This document shows positions 1 through 8,642 of a DNA stretch of 43,485 nt, in pieces (position 1 is the first letter of the stretch; every line of letters begins with the position of its first letter). The notes under the pieces were generated by a model. It ran no database searches. It was not told where the DNA came from and worked only from the letters and a program-made list of their open reading frames with translations. The position numbers and the translations under genes are program-made. The DNA is from Sporocytophaga sp. Lineage in GTDB: Bacteria > Bacteroidota > Bacteroidia > Cytophagales > Cytophagaceae. The stretch is taken from positions 1-43,485 of the forward strand of contig NZ_JAGHZZ010000031.1 in the NCBI RefSeq assembly GCF_017745095.1, given 5' to 3'.

Positions 1-70
1 GCTGTCCTAATAATGGGAAGGTTACACTTGCAATAATTCATTAAGAGAATGTATAACACTCTAATTTCAA

Positions 71-87
71 CCTATCATTGTGATAGG
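71..87 (-). terminator. Short hairpin downstream of the 98-820 gene
   Basis: A 7-bp perfect stem (CCTATCA at 71-77, TGATAGG at 81-87) with a 3-base loop lies just past the stop codon of the minus-strand gene. The T-run after it is weak, so it may be a terminator or only a 3'-end stabiliser. Confidence 0.35.
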
Positions 88-97
88 GTATGAAAAT

Positions 98-820
98 TTA
101 TATTTTATCTTCATAATACTCATCAAGAATTTTATTTACAGGTTTATTCTTAAGCGGATTGACATACTTTGTTTTTGGAGAATAATCCCAGATGTTCTGC
201 CTGTACCCTAACAACCTTCCAAGTTTACAATCCAGATTATTACTTATAAGATAATTCCTTATCTCATCGGATCTCTGTTCCAGTATAGCATCTTTTATCT
301 GAAGCATAGTGATCATGTTCGGAACAATTCTTAGTACATATCTCCAGGGCTCATTGAAAGTATACACTTTATATGGCTCTCCTTTTCTGTCTATTAAAAC
401 AGATTCAGTAAAATAAAACCTTTCCGATTCTGAGAACTTCGAGTTTTTCCATTCATATTCATAAAACTCTCTCAGCCTCTGTTCGCGGTTCACATAGATT
501 TTCTTACCACGCTTGCGCCGCTTTACAAGAAACTTTTTCGAATCACTATATTGAACTGTGTTTATCTTTTTCAGCAAGTCTATATAAAATAATGCTCTTG
601 GACTTCTTCTTACATCGTCTCTCAAAACAAATGTCCTCTCCCAGCCTTTCTGGACCGGAGGAATCAATGGCTCATATCCAAGATTTCTGATTTGAACTCT
701 TAACCTATTCTGCTCTTTATGCAAAGCAATCAGCTTCTTCTCTAATGCCTCTTTCTGCAATCGTTTTTTCTTTCTTGCAGATTGAATGCGTAAATAAAGG
801 GTTATATCCCTTGTATCCAT
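98..820 (-). CDS. Conserved protein of unknown function, basic, coiled-coil N-terminus
   Basis: A 240-residue protein with no signal peptide or membrane segment. Residues about 10-48 are rich in Lys, Arg, Glu and Leu and look like a coiled coil. A very basic patch (KRRKRGKK, about 100-107) follows, then an aromatic-rich region containing EPWRYVLRIVPNMIT (about 160-175). It ends in a charged tail. The overall character resembles proteins of unknown function that I recall from other Bacteroidota, but I recognise no named domain or catalytic motif. The basic composition could mean nucleic-acid binding, which is only a guess. The ATG at 818-820 is the only good start. The gene stands alone with about 450 bp of non-coding DNA upstream. 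Confidence 0.75.
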   Translation of the reverse strand: MDTRDITLYLRIQSARKKKRLQKEALEKKLIALHKEQNRLRVQIRNLGYEPLIPPVQKGWERTFVLRDDVRRSPRALFYIDLLKKINTVQYSDSKKFLVKRRKRGKKIYVNREQRLREFYEYEWKNSKFSESERFYFTESVLIDRKGEPYKVYTFNEPWRYVLRIVPNMITMLQIKDAILEQRSDEIRNYLISNNLDCKLGRLLGYRQNIWDYSPKTKYVNPLKNKPVNKILDEYYEDKI

Positions 821-1244
821 TTACAAATTCATCTAAAAATTGAACATAGGATTCCTGCCAGCCGCCTTGCAGCCAGAAAGAGATGCTCATTCAATTCACA
901 AAAACGTATTGCTATCCTCAGAGACAATAAAGCTCTTGCTCAATGGTCAATTTAAAATTGAATTGAGAAAATAATGCGTAGTTCGTGACAAAATGCCACA
1001 ATGGAAACAACAAGGATATAAAGTATAAAACCTACTCCCGAAATCTTATGATGATTGTGAAAGAAAATAATATCCAAGCCTTGCTACACTAAGCAAAGAA
1101 TCGAATGGGCGATATTTGGATGAATTCTAACATTGGTAACCTCCTGTTTAAAAGTAAATATTATTAGGAGAATTAATTATGATGCAAAAGTAAATAATCT
1201 GAGAGAAATTTGCAAAATAAAATTCTCTCATTCCGTAGTTCTAG
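821..1244. other. Intergenic region without a supported gene
   Basis: About 420 bp between the first gene and the reductase. It holds a hairpin at 1201-1229 (GAGAGAA and TTCTCTC arms, 15-base loop). A 60-codon frame at 1133-1315 on the plus strand begins with TTG, has no recognisable character and overlaps the reductase terminator and 3' end, so I do not call it. Nothing else is visible. Confidence 0.6.
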
Positions 1245-1284
1245 ATAAAAAATGGCTCTTCCCATCAGTATCACTGAGAAGAGC
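1245..1284 (-). terminator. Rho-independent terminator of the reductase gene
   Basis: Arms GCTCTTC (1255-1261) and GAAGAGC (1278-1284). Read on the minus strand, the stem is followed by CATTTTTTATC, a U-rich tail. The 5' arm overlaps the last codons of the reductase gene. Confidence 0.65.
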
Positions 1285-1843
1285 TTTTATAGTTTATTGC
1301 AATTTCTCCATTTGAAAGTTGCTTTGTTGTTAAGACCTTTAATCTCTTTAAGCTCATTGCACTTGGAGAAAAAGGAATACCTTGTCCAAACATAACAGGA
1401 TAAACAATCACCCAGAATTCATCTATTAGATTTAATTCGTTCAGCAACTGAAAGGTTGTAGGGCCACCAAACATTAGTATACTTTTACCTTCTTGCTTTT
1501 TTAATTGAAGAATTTTATCTGCTATATTTCCGTTAATGATCTTAGTATTATGGAGATCCTTCTCTATCATTGAGTTTGAGATCACGATCTTTTGAGCATC
1601 ATTATACCAGTTCGAATATTTAATTTCGCTTTTGGATGCATCAGGTTTATTTCGCGCATCAGGCCAAAAGCTTTCCAACATCTGATAAGATACTCTTCCC
1701 ATTAAAGCAGCATCTGCCTCATCAGTTAAACTACATATAAAATCCAGATTTTCAGGACTGGGATTAAAATCATCGAACTCGCCACGCTTTCCTGCAACAA
1801 ATCCATCAATCGAGGTATGTACTATTAAAATTATCTTCCTCAT
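1271..1843 (-). CDS. RibD C-terminal / dihydrofolate reductase family protein
   Basis: A 190-residue protein with the single-domain fold of the RibD-C/DHFR-like family, which binds NADPH and reduces pterin- or pyrimidine-like substrates. The physiological substrate of the stand-alone members is mostly unknown. Visible marks are the N-terminal strand MRKIILIVHTSIDGFVAG, the ALMGRVSYQML helix (about 46-56), IVISNS (about 86-91), the glycine-rich IMFGGPTTFQLL segment (about 122-133) that lines the cofactor site, and LIDEFWVIVYPVMFGQG. It lacks the deaminase half of true RibD, so a role in riboflavin synthesis is unlikely. It is soluble and monocistronic, with its own promoter and terminator. Confidence 0.85.
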   Translation of the reverse strand: MRKIILIVHTSIDGFVAGKRGEFDDFNPSPENLDFICSLTDEADAALMGRVSYQMLESFWPDARNKPDASKSEIKYSNWYNDAQKIVISNSMIEKDLHNTKIINGNIADKILQLKKQEGKSILMFGGPTTFQLLNELNLIDEFWVIVYPVMFGQGIPFSPSAMSLKRLKVLTTKQLSNGEIAINYKSSSQ

Positions 1844-1876
1844 ATGTATTGTATGTTTATTGGTTAGTACTGATTA

Positions 1877-1884
1877 CAAAGCTA
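1877..1884 (-). promoter_or_regulatory. Candidate -7 box for the reductase gene
   Basis: Read on the minus strand this is TAGCTTTG, a full match to the Bacteroidetes TAnnTTTG -7 element, 33 bp before the ATG. No TTTG -33 box stands at the usual distance, so the call rests on the -7 element alone. Confidence 0.4.
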
Positions 1885-1958
1885 TAACTGTTTTGTTTAA
1901 TCTCTGTTGTTTATATTCTATAAATCAATTCAATGAGAAAATTCCCCCTTGTTGAAAG

Positions 1959-1985
1959 GAGACGCCAGCATGGCGTCTCTACGAG
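1959..1985 (-). repeat. Palindromic repeat copy 1, supplying the stop of the XrtN target gene
   Basis: A perfect 9-bp stem (GAGACGCCA at 1959-1967, TGGCGTCTC at 1971-1979) with a 3-base loop. Read on the minus strand it begins CTCGTAGAGACGCCATGC, which matches the element at the end of recQ (CTCGTAGAGATGCTATGC) at all but two positions. The TAG in it is the stop codon of the upstream gene. Confidence 0.65.
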
Positions 1986-4738
1986 AGGATTTCAGAAATT
2001 TTACTTTTATATCTGGAATATAAGCTGAACATTATCAGTCCACATCCAAATATAATCAATACCCATTCCTCTGGTTCCGGTGTTCCTGAGACTTCTCCGA
2101 GTTTGAACATTGGCTTAGACAATACTTCTTTTCCGTCTTCAACTTCTCTGTTAAATCGATCATCTTTACTTTCCATTTCATCCAATCGTTTGTGCTGAAC
2201 TTCATTCACAAGAACTATCATAGAAGAGAACCTTGTTACAATACCCGCTTTCAAGGCAACGGTATGAATAAAATCAAGATTACTCAAATTGCTTTGACCT
2301 TTAACAGGTTTACTCATATTTATATATTGACGTGCTGCGAGCTTTTCAAATTGTGGCTGAGACTCTACATTGCCTTGTTTTATTTTCCACACATACCCTT
2401 GCTCCGACAATAAATACTCCTTAGAAAGATTATACTTGTGCTCTAATTGCTTTTGTTGAAAAAGATCATTGATAGATAAATATGACTTCCCTCCGGAATT
2501 TACAATTGTCTCCATAAGTTCATCATCATAAGCATATGGCAGCTTACCATCCATGTGTACAAGATATACTGGAAAAGTGAATTCTAATGAAGACAAACTA
2601 TCTTCACTGATTTCATAATCCCCCTGATCTGTAAGAAACACAACTCCGTCATACTTCTTTTCTTTTCGCAGAGAGTCAAACTGATGAAGCATTTTCAACT
2701 GGCTTGAATTTCCCCAGTATACAAGTTCATCCGTATCTACAGCTTTAAGCTGATCTTTTCTGGCAAACTGACCAGTCAGGTAAACATCCGCCTCTTCATA
2801 GCCTTTCTCTGAAAGACTCTCAAGAATATCTTCCAGCTGCTCTTTATACTTACCAGTACTATATGATTGATCAATAATGAAAGCAAAAGAATATTTTTTA
2901 TCATTTGCTTCTTCTGTTTTAGTTATTTCAGGAGTTGCAGAAATAATGGTGCTATCATTGAAAGCAAAGACATGACTTTTTCTTTCTTGTTTATTGCTGC
3001 AAGGCAAAGATACAGGAAGCCAGTCTTCATCGTTATTTTTTCCCGACTCTTTACCATTAACCAGAAATTCAGTATCTCCATCACAATATACATTCCTTTT
3101 TTGAAGCTGAAAAGGTAATGAATAGTCATTATCCAAATCAGCCAGCAACTGATAACTAAACCATAAATGGAAATCTGGACCTTCCTCTACTGTTACACTT
3201 CTTTTATCATAAATCCTGTTTTTAGGAAGTACAGGAAATGCTCTGAGACGGTATTGTCTTGGACCTACTTGTTCAAGCAATGATGGGTCAATGCGTTCTC
3301 TGACCTGTTCTTTATAAACCTGCTGAGCTGCACCTCTCGGAGACACTCTGTATGAAAACTTTTTCTCATTAGTATCGCTGATCCAAACGCCCGTAATTAC
3401 TGCATGCTCAGGCAAACTAAAGTAATACAGAACCTCTTGTTGATCAAATGTATTGTTCCTGTACACTTCATGGATTTCAACATCAACTATCCCCTCCTGC
3501 TCTTTAGTCTTTATTTCTTGTTTGCTCACATGCACGTTCTTTTCGTCTATATTTAACAAGCCAGCTTCAATCCCTTGTCTTTCCCAGGTTGACTTCAAGG
3601 CACTTTTAATGGCATCTCTTTCTGTCTTTTGAAGTGAGACATCAAAACATTTTTCATACAGTTCAGATGCAGCTCTTGTGTCTTCATACATACTCCTTCC
3701 TTCATACAAAAATGGTTTCAGGAAAACGTTATGAGCAGATTGTAAGAGCTTAAAATTAGATTTTTCCCCACCAAATGCGCTTTTATAAATGGCTTCTATA
3801 TGATCATTCTTCTCTTCTTCTCCAAGATACCTATAGTTGCTTAAATATGCATTTAGCAATCCACTCTTAATTTCTTCAGCATTTGAACTGAGTTCTTTTA
3901 TATCAGAATCAGAGAATGAAGCTTTGTTCAATCTGGTCAGATAATCTTTCTGTGGTTGATTCCAGTTCAACAGATAAAAAAACAAAAGATTCAGAGCGGC
4001 AAAGGAACCAGTTATTGCCAGTGCTTCTCCTAATGAATAAGTTTCAGAGTACCATTTTATTTTCTTATAAAACGAAGTAAAATAGTAATAAAAAAATGCC
4101 ACAGGCAAACCTAACAATAAGGTCATGGAATAAAATAAAAATACTAAGAAGATGATAACCAAAAATCCTTCACTAAATAAATATGGAATATCAGTGAGGT
4201 TAATTTTTGCCAAAGCTTTAATCAATCCTGCTAATGATGGAGGGATATAAAATATGAGCAGAAGTCCCACATAGGAACCTATTATCAGAAGTACTGAATT
4301 CAATATCAAAGAAAAACTCGCTGATAACTTTGTTGCTGGAGATTTCTCATTAATTAATCCATAGAAAAAAACAATCATCCCTGTCACAAAGAGGATAAAC
4401 AAGTGTAAAGTACCTGCATGCATTTCTCTTACCAGAAACAACCTTAGAAGTAACAACAAAGTAAGAGGTACTTCCACTCCATAAAACAAGGCAACGAGTT
4501 TATCCTTGCGTTTCCTGAAAACAGTGAGCGCCAAAGTAATTGATACTAATGGAACACAATAAGCCAATATTGCTGTAATGATAAACTCAAAAGGAGAAAA
4601 TCCTAAAAAAGCATCTCTGATAATAAAGATTACAAACCCAGTACTAATTTCAAGGGAAGCGAAAAGTACGAGATACAGCATATTCCATGACCAAAACAGG
4701 CCATAAGAAAAAAAATTACTTTGAATTAACTTTTTCAT
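1979..4738 (-). CDS. XrtN-system VIT domain protein (presumed exosortase N target)
   Basis: A 919-residue polytopic membrane protein. Residues 1-260 contain about seven hydrophobic helices. A helical linker follows, then a VIT (vault/inter-alpha-trypsin) domain at about 400-530 and a von Willebrand A-like region starting at about 615, with a metal-site motif DQSYS (D623, S625, S627) and FLTDQGD (701-707). The C-terminus has the layout of an exosortase substrate: PEPEEW (PEP at 887-889), a hydrophobic helix (893-907), then basic residues (YSRYKSK). The family is known as the XrtN-system VIT protein and is found beside exosortase N. The gene follows xrtN with a 23-base overlap, so the pair is co-transcribed and probably translationally coupled. 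XrtN is expected to cleave near PEP. The biological role of the mature protein is unknown. Its stop codon lies inside a dispersed palindrome. Confidence 0.88.
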   Translation of the reverse strand: MKKLIQSNFFSYGLFWSWNMLYLVLFASLEISTGFVIFIIRDAFLGFSPFEFIITAILAYCVPLVSITLALTVFRKRKDKLVALFYGVEVPLTLLLLLRLFLVREMHAGTLHLFILFVTGMIVFFYGLINEKSPATKLSASFSLILNSVLLIIGSYVGLLLIFYIPPSLAGLIKALAKINLTDIPYLFSEGFLVIIFLVFLFYSMTLLLGLPVAFFYYYFTSFYKKIKWYSETYSLGEALAITGSFAALNLLFFYLLNWNQPQKDYLTRLNKASFSDSDIKELSSNAEEIKSGLLNAYLSNYRYLGEEEKNDHIEAIYKSAFGGEKSNFKLLQSAHNVFLKPFLYEGRSMYEDTRAASELYEKCFDVSLQKTERDAIKSALKSTWERQGIEAGLLNIDEKNVHVSKQEIKTKEQEGIVDVEIHEVYRNNTFDQQEVLYYFSLPEHAVITGVWISDTNEKKFSYRVSPRGAAQQVYKEQVRERIDPSLLEQVGPRQYRLRAFPVLPKNRIYDKRSVTVEEGPDFHLWFSYQLLADLDNDYSLPFQLQKRNVYCDGDTEFLVNGKESGKNNDEDWLPVSLPCSNKQERKSHVFAFNDSTIISATPEITKTEEANDKKYSFAFIIDQSYSTGKYKEQLEDILESLSEKGYEEADVYLTGQFARKDQLKAVDTDELVYWGNSSQLKMLHQFDSLRKEKKYDGVVFLTDQGDYEISEDSLSSLEFTFPVYLVHMDGKLPYAYDDELMETIVNSGGKSYLSINDLFQQKQLEHKYNLSKEYLLSEQGYVWKIKQGNVESQPQFEKLAARQYINMSKPVKGQSNLSNLDFIHTVALKAGIVTRFSSMIVLVNEVQHKRLDEMESKDDRFNREVEDGKEVLSKPMFKLGEVSGTPEPEEWVLIIFGCGLIMFSLYSRYKSKISEILS

Positions 4739-6257
4739 TGTTATTAACAGTTAAAAATTGATTTATCATTAAATTCATTTTCTTGGATAATTCTTTGAAC
4801 TCTTCCGGATAATGCTCCGGAGACTGATCCAGTAATATTGAAATCATAACCCAATCATGCTCGCCATTCTTTATATCAGTCCAGACTCTGGAAGCGTGAT
4901 CATGTGTTACTTGGCCAGCAGACTGAAACCAATAACAAGCCTTTTGACTGGTATTATCAAGGGAAAGCAGAGTTACCGGGAAATTCGGAGTGATCAATCT
5001 TGTTTCAGATTTTGCAATTGAAAAGCCATTAGCCTGAGTACATAGGTCCGGAGGATGATGCCCTCGCCAATTGTTTGTATATACAATCAGACAAGTTCCG
5101 GTTAACTTTCTTAATGAAAATTGAAACTTCTTACCTGAACTATTATCTCTTTCAAATGCTTTATACTCAGCCTTAGTGATAGGGATCTCTTGAGCTATAA
5201 TATCTGCAGGCCATTGCAGTTCCAATTGAGGAAGATTTATAGCTGGCTTTGAGATAAACATTGTACAAGATAAAAATGTGAATAAAACTGCGGCTGAAAA
5301 GAGTGCTGGAAGATTAACAATGGTTCTATCCTTAGGTAAAGATTTTCTTGTTATTGCTATTGGATGTTCTTTGGCTGGCAGATGATAATGCAGCAAGAAC
5401 CATGTGATGATACAGGAAAATAAAAAGCCTGTTATTCCCAGTGGTATATGGATAATTCCCGCAAGTACTGAGCGATCCAGCACAGTCTCAATAAAGACAA
5501 TGGTAATAATTCTTACAAGATTAAAACTATAAATCAACAGATTTAGAAACATGAAATACAACAGCCATCTGAAATTAATCTTCTTGTTCTCTATCCAACT
5601 TATTGTAAAGAAGAACAGCCAACTTGTCCACAAACCATTCAGGCCACTGCAAGCAGAGCTTACCTCTGCTGATCTGTTCTCTATCATGATAATTGTTTCT
5701 TTACTAACTTCACTAATATGAAACCAGGAAAGGAATGAAGTAACAGACTCTGCTGCAAAAAGCCTTAGAGGAAAGCCCAGGTATACATCTAGATGAGGTC
5801 CCAGAGGTAATGTCTGAATTAATAAAAAAGTCGGAAGTATTCCCTTCTTCCAGTTTTCATAAGTCATAAAAAATCCTGACATGCTGAACAGCGCCAGAAA
5901 AAACAACCCACAAGAGAGCATATTAATCTTTGCATAGATCTCTGACAATGCATAAGCTACCGAAACAGAACATAGTAATATAAAAGGCATCCATCTAAAC
6001 TGAATCTGTAACAGTTCACCTTTGGGTAAATTATTCAGGTGTCTTACCAGAAAGAACAAGACCATCAGGAACAAAATCAAGTTAAGAAGAGAATAGCTTT
6101 CAAAAATACTTCTGGTAAACCAGATCAAAGAAGGCAGATATAAAAATATAATGCTCATGGAGAATAGCAATGCAGCGAATAATGGCACATATCCTATCCT
6201 CCGGAACAGACCTGGCATTAGCAATTTAGACCTAAACAGACTCTCTTTGATATTCAT
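4716..6257 (-). CDS. xrtN: Exosortase N (XrtN) with EpsI-like C-terminal domain
   Basis: A 513-residue integral membrane transpeptidase-like protease of the exosortase/archaeosortase family. The first 290 residues hold about eight or nine membrane helices. The three conserved catalytic positions are in the expected order: Cys203 in SACSGLNG, Arg249 in FNLVRIITI and His270 in IIHIPLG. After a ninth hydrophobic segment (about 315-335) comes a periplasmic domain (about 340-500) with CYWFQ and THDHASRVW, like the EpsI/DUF3485 domain fused to many exosortases. It should cleave a C-terminal PEP-type signal on the neighbouring VIT protein. The 23-base overlap and the sorting tail on that neighbour support a dedicated one-enzyme, one-substrate pair. 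No other PEP-CTERM protein is seen in the window. Confidence 0.9.
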   Translation of the reverse strand: MNIKESLFRSKLLMPGLFRRIGYVPLFAALLFSMSIIFLYLPSLIWFTRSIFESYSLLNLILFLMVLFFLVRHLNNLPKGELLQIQFRWMPFILLCSVSVAYALSEIYAKINMLSCGLFFLALFSMSGFFMTYENWKKGILPTFLLIQTLPLGPHLDVYLGFPLRLFAAESVTSFLSWFHISEVSKETIIMIENRSAEVSSACSGLNGLWTSWLFFFTISWIENKKINFRWLLYFMFLNLLIYSFNLVRIITIVFIETVLDRSVLAGIIHIPLGITGFLFSCIITWFLLHYHLPAKEHPIAITRKSLPKDRTIVNLPALFSAAVLFTFLSCTMFISKPAINLPQLELQWPADIIAQEIPITKAEYKAFERDNSSGKKFQFSLRKLTGTCLIVYTNNWRGHHPPDLCTQANGFSIAKSETRLITPNFPVTLLSLDNTSQKACYWFQSAGQVTHDHASRVWTDIKNGEHDWVMISILLDQSPEHYPEEFKELSKKMNLMINQFLTVNNNEKVNSK

Positions 6258-6497
6258 TCAATTTAATTATCCACTAAATTAAAAAGTACTTTGCAATACA
6301 AAGTTGCAGAAAATTTTCAATAAAAAATAACCTGGTCATTATTTTTTTATAAAAAAAAGTTAGATAAAAATCGGTTGAAGGTTCAAATACCCAATAATAA
6401 GAGCAAGAGTAAGAATAAGATACCTGGAATATAATAACGAATGGTATCCGATTATTGAAAAATTCTAATGCAAAAATGACCTGATTTACATTACTTT

Positions 6498-8417
6498 CTA
6501 CAACTTAAAAAACACTCTGAACGTCGTTCCCTTTCCCTCACTACTATCCACTTCAATTTTGCCACCTGCATTATCTATAATTCTTTTTACTATATATAGC
6601 CCAACCCCTGTACCTTCAACGTGAGAATGAAATCTTTTGAACATGGTAAAAACCTTATCAAGCTGATTCTTTGGAATACCAAGCCCATTGTCCTGCACTG
6701 AAAATAACAGGTAATTATTTATAAGTTCAGTCTTAATCAATATTTCGGGTCTGATATCAGATTGCCTGTATTTTAAAGCATTGCTCACAAGGTTGTGAAT
6801 GATGCTTCTAAAATTCTTTCTTGAAAAACGAAATCCAAATCCTTCATTTAAATTGACGATAATTTTTGCGTCAGTAGATTTAATCTGCTCCTGATACAAC
6901 AGTTGAATTTCTTCAAGAACCTCTTCAAAATATACGAACTCAATTTCTTCTTCAACATCTTTCTGTACCTTGCTAATTTCAGTGAGCTCCTGGATTGTAT
7001 TTTTAAACCGGTCTATAGACGACGAAACAAGTTTCATAATATCTCTGAACTCTTCGTTTTTGACCATCTCTTCACCAAAGGAAACCTTTAAAGCATTAAT
7101 AAGTCCTTCTATATTGGAAACAGGTGCTTTAAGATCATGAGAAGCTGTATAAATGAAGTTATCGAGGTCGTTATTTATCTTAATTAGAAGTTCATTTTTC
7201 AAAGCCAGTGCTTCCCTGTTTTTTACCTGCTCAGTAACATCATAAGCAAAAATAAAAATACCATTGATACATCCATTTTCTCCATGCATTGCATAAATAG
7301 CAAACGTAAAATAAAATGTTTCTATGGTGCCAGAAAGAGGATTAAGCATCGGGTAAGGAAGTTCTATACCAATGTACGGTTCCCCTGTCTTATAAACTTG
7401 ATCTAACTTTTCTATAAAATCCAGACCGGAAGCGTTCGGAAACACGTCTATTGCACGGAATCCAATAACATTGCGGTTCCCGAACAATCTTTCCACTGCA
7501 GGATTGATAAGCTCAAACTCATGGTCTGGCCCTTTTAGTGTACAGACTATTGCAGGAATCAGATCAAAAAGATTTTTTAAAAGTTGTCTTTGAATTTCGG
7601 TAGAGTTGTAGACCAGTCTTTCCTTTTCAACAATTTTCAGTCGTTCAAACTCCTCCAGTTTTCTCTCGTTGATGTCATTCAAAGAACCGAACCATGATAT
7701 TACTTTTCCTGAAGCATCCATTATTGGCTGAGCTTGCAGCAAGAACCACCTGTAGGTGCCGTCAAATCGACGACAACGTAATTCATTCTCGAAAAAAGAT
7801 TCTTTAGTTAAAGCATCATTCCATTTGGCCTTATATTTTATTTCATCTTCCGGATGGAAAGACTGCCAGTCCCCCTCAAGTGAAGCTCTTTTGTCCAGGT
7901 TGCCTGTATAATCAAACCACTTATCAGAAACAAAAGTGATATCACCTTCTGAATTTGCAGTCCATATGTAAGAAGGAACAAAATTTGCCAGCTTGCGCCA
8001 ATTTTCTTCACTTTCTTTTAATTTCTTCCTTGCTTCAACCTTTTCAGTTACATCAAAAATCTGAACATAAATTCCATAAATGATGCCATCATCTAGTATG
8101 ATAGCCTGATAAGTAAAATCAAAAATCCGCTCTTCCTTGCCTCCTTTCTTAGCAGGCATTTCAGAGCCTGTAAATGGATTTCCTGTATTATATACAGAAT
8201 CAAGCACCTTGGTAAGTCCCATCTCTGCTAGCTCTGGAAATACTTCACGCACTGCAAGTCCTATTATCTCTTTGTCTCCCACCAAAGCCTGATATGCAGG
8301 ATTTACATAGTCATACACATGATCTTTCCCTTTAAGAATACAGATCATAGAGGGATCTTTATGAAATACCCCTAACAAATGTTTTATTGAGAATTTAGAC
8401 AAACTTGTTACGGACAT
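6498..8417 (-). CDS. Multi-PAS sensor histidine kinase (paralog A)
   Basis: A 639-residue cytoplasmic kinase without membrane segments. PAS domains lie at about 15-130, 140-255 (with the PAC-like RCRRFDGTYRWFLLQAQP) and 280-400. PAS1 and PAS3 resemble each other (ILKGKDHVYDYVNP against TLKGPDHEFELINP), which suggests internal duplication. The HisKA helix carries the phospho-acceptor His427 in ASHDLKAP. The ATPase domain shows the N box (NLVSNALKYR, 542-551), DNGLGIP and GTGVGLYI. No receiver domain is attached and no response regulator is adjacent, so it belongs to the orphan kinases common in this phylum. It is the downstream member of a tandem pair with the gene ending at 8643. The signal it senses is not evident. 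Confidence 0.9.
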   Translation of the reverse strand: MSVTSLSKFSIKHLLGVFHKDPSMICILKGKDHVYDYVNPAYQALVGDKEIIGLAVREVFPELAEMGLTKVLDSVYNTGNPFTGSEMPAKKGGKEERIFDFTYQAIILDDGIIYGIYVQIFDVTEKVEARKKLKESEENWRKLANFVPSYIWTANSEGDITFVSDKWFDYTGNLDKRASLEGDWQSFHPEDEIKYKAKWNDALTKESFFENELRCRRFDGTYRWFLLQAQPIMDASGKVISWFGSLNDINERKLEEFERLKIVEKERLVYNSTEIQRQLLKNLFDLIPAIVCTLKGPDHEFELINPAVERLFGNRNVIGFRAIDVFPNASGLDFIEKLDQVYKTGEPYIGIELPYPMLNPLSGTIETFYFTFAIYAMHGENGCINGIFIFAYDVTEQVKNREALALKNELLIKINNDLDNFIYTASHDLKAPVSNIEGLINALKVSFGEEMVKNEEFRDIMKLVSSSIDRFKNTIQELTEISKVQKDVEEEIEFVYFEEVLEEIQLLYQEQIKSTDAKIIVNLNEGFGFRFSRKNFRSIIHNLVSNALKYRQSDIRPEILIKTELINNYLLFSVQDNGLGIPKNQLDKVFTMFKRFHSHVEGTGVGLYIVKRIIDNAGGKIEVDSSEGKGTTFRVFFKL

Positions 8418-8471
8418 TCTGTTTAAGTTAAAAATGGATTACAAACAAAAACGAATCACTGAGATGAATAA

Positions 8472-8501
8472 AACTAAAAATAGAATTATTGGTTAAAAAA
8501 T
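8472..8501 (-). promoter_or_regulatory. Upstream element shared by the two PAS kinases, copy A
   Basis: A 30-bp block 55-84 bp before the kinase start. It matches 10642-10671, which lies 62-91 bp before the paralogous kinase, with only a few differences. It includes AATTATTGGTTAAAAAAT. Conservation between diverged paralogs suggests a retained promoter or regulator site. Confidence 0.4.
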
Positions 8502-8642
8502 ATTCCACTTTCAGTAAATTAAATCTTCATTATACCAATGTAAACAGCTTACACTAAAAACAAACTATTAATTTCCAATTCTTTAGTTATTGAATAGGAC
8601 ATAACTGTATTTTCATTTTCTTAATCATTCTTAAATTCTATC

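Noticed and set aside
1133-1315. 60-codon plus-strand frame
   Set aside because: It begins with TTG, has no domain or membrane character, and overlaps the terminator and 3' end of the reductase gene.
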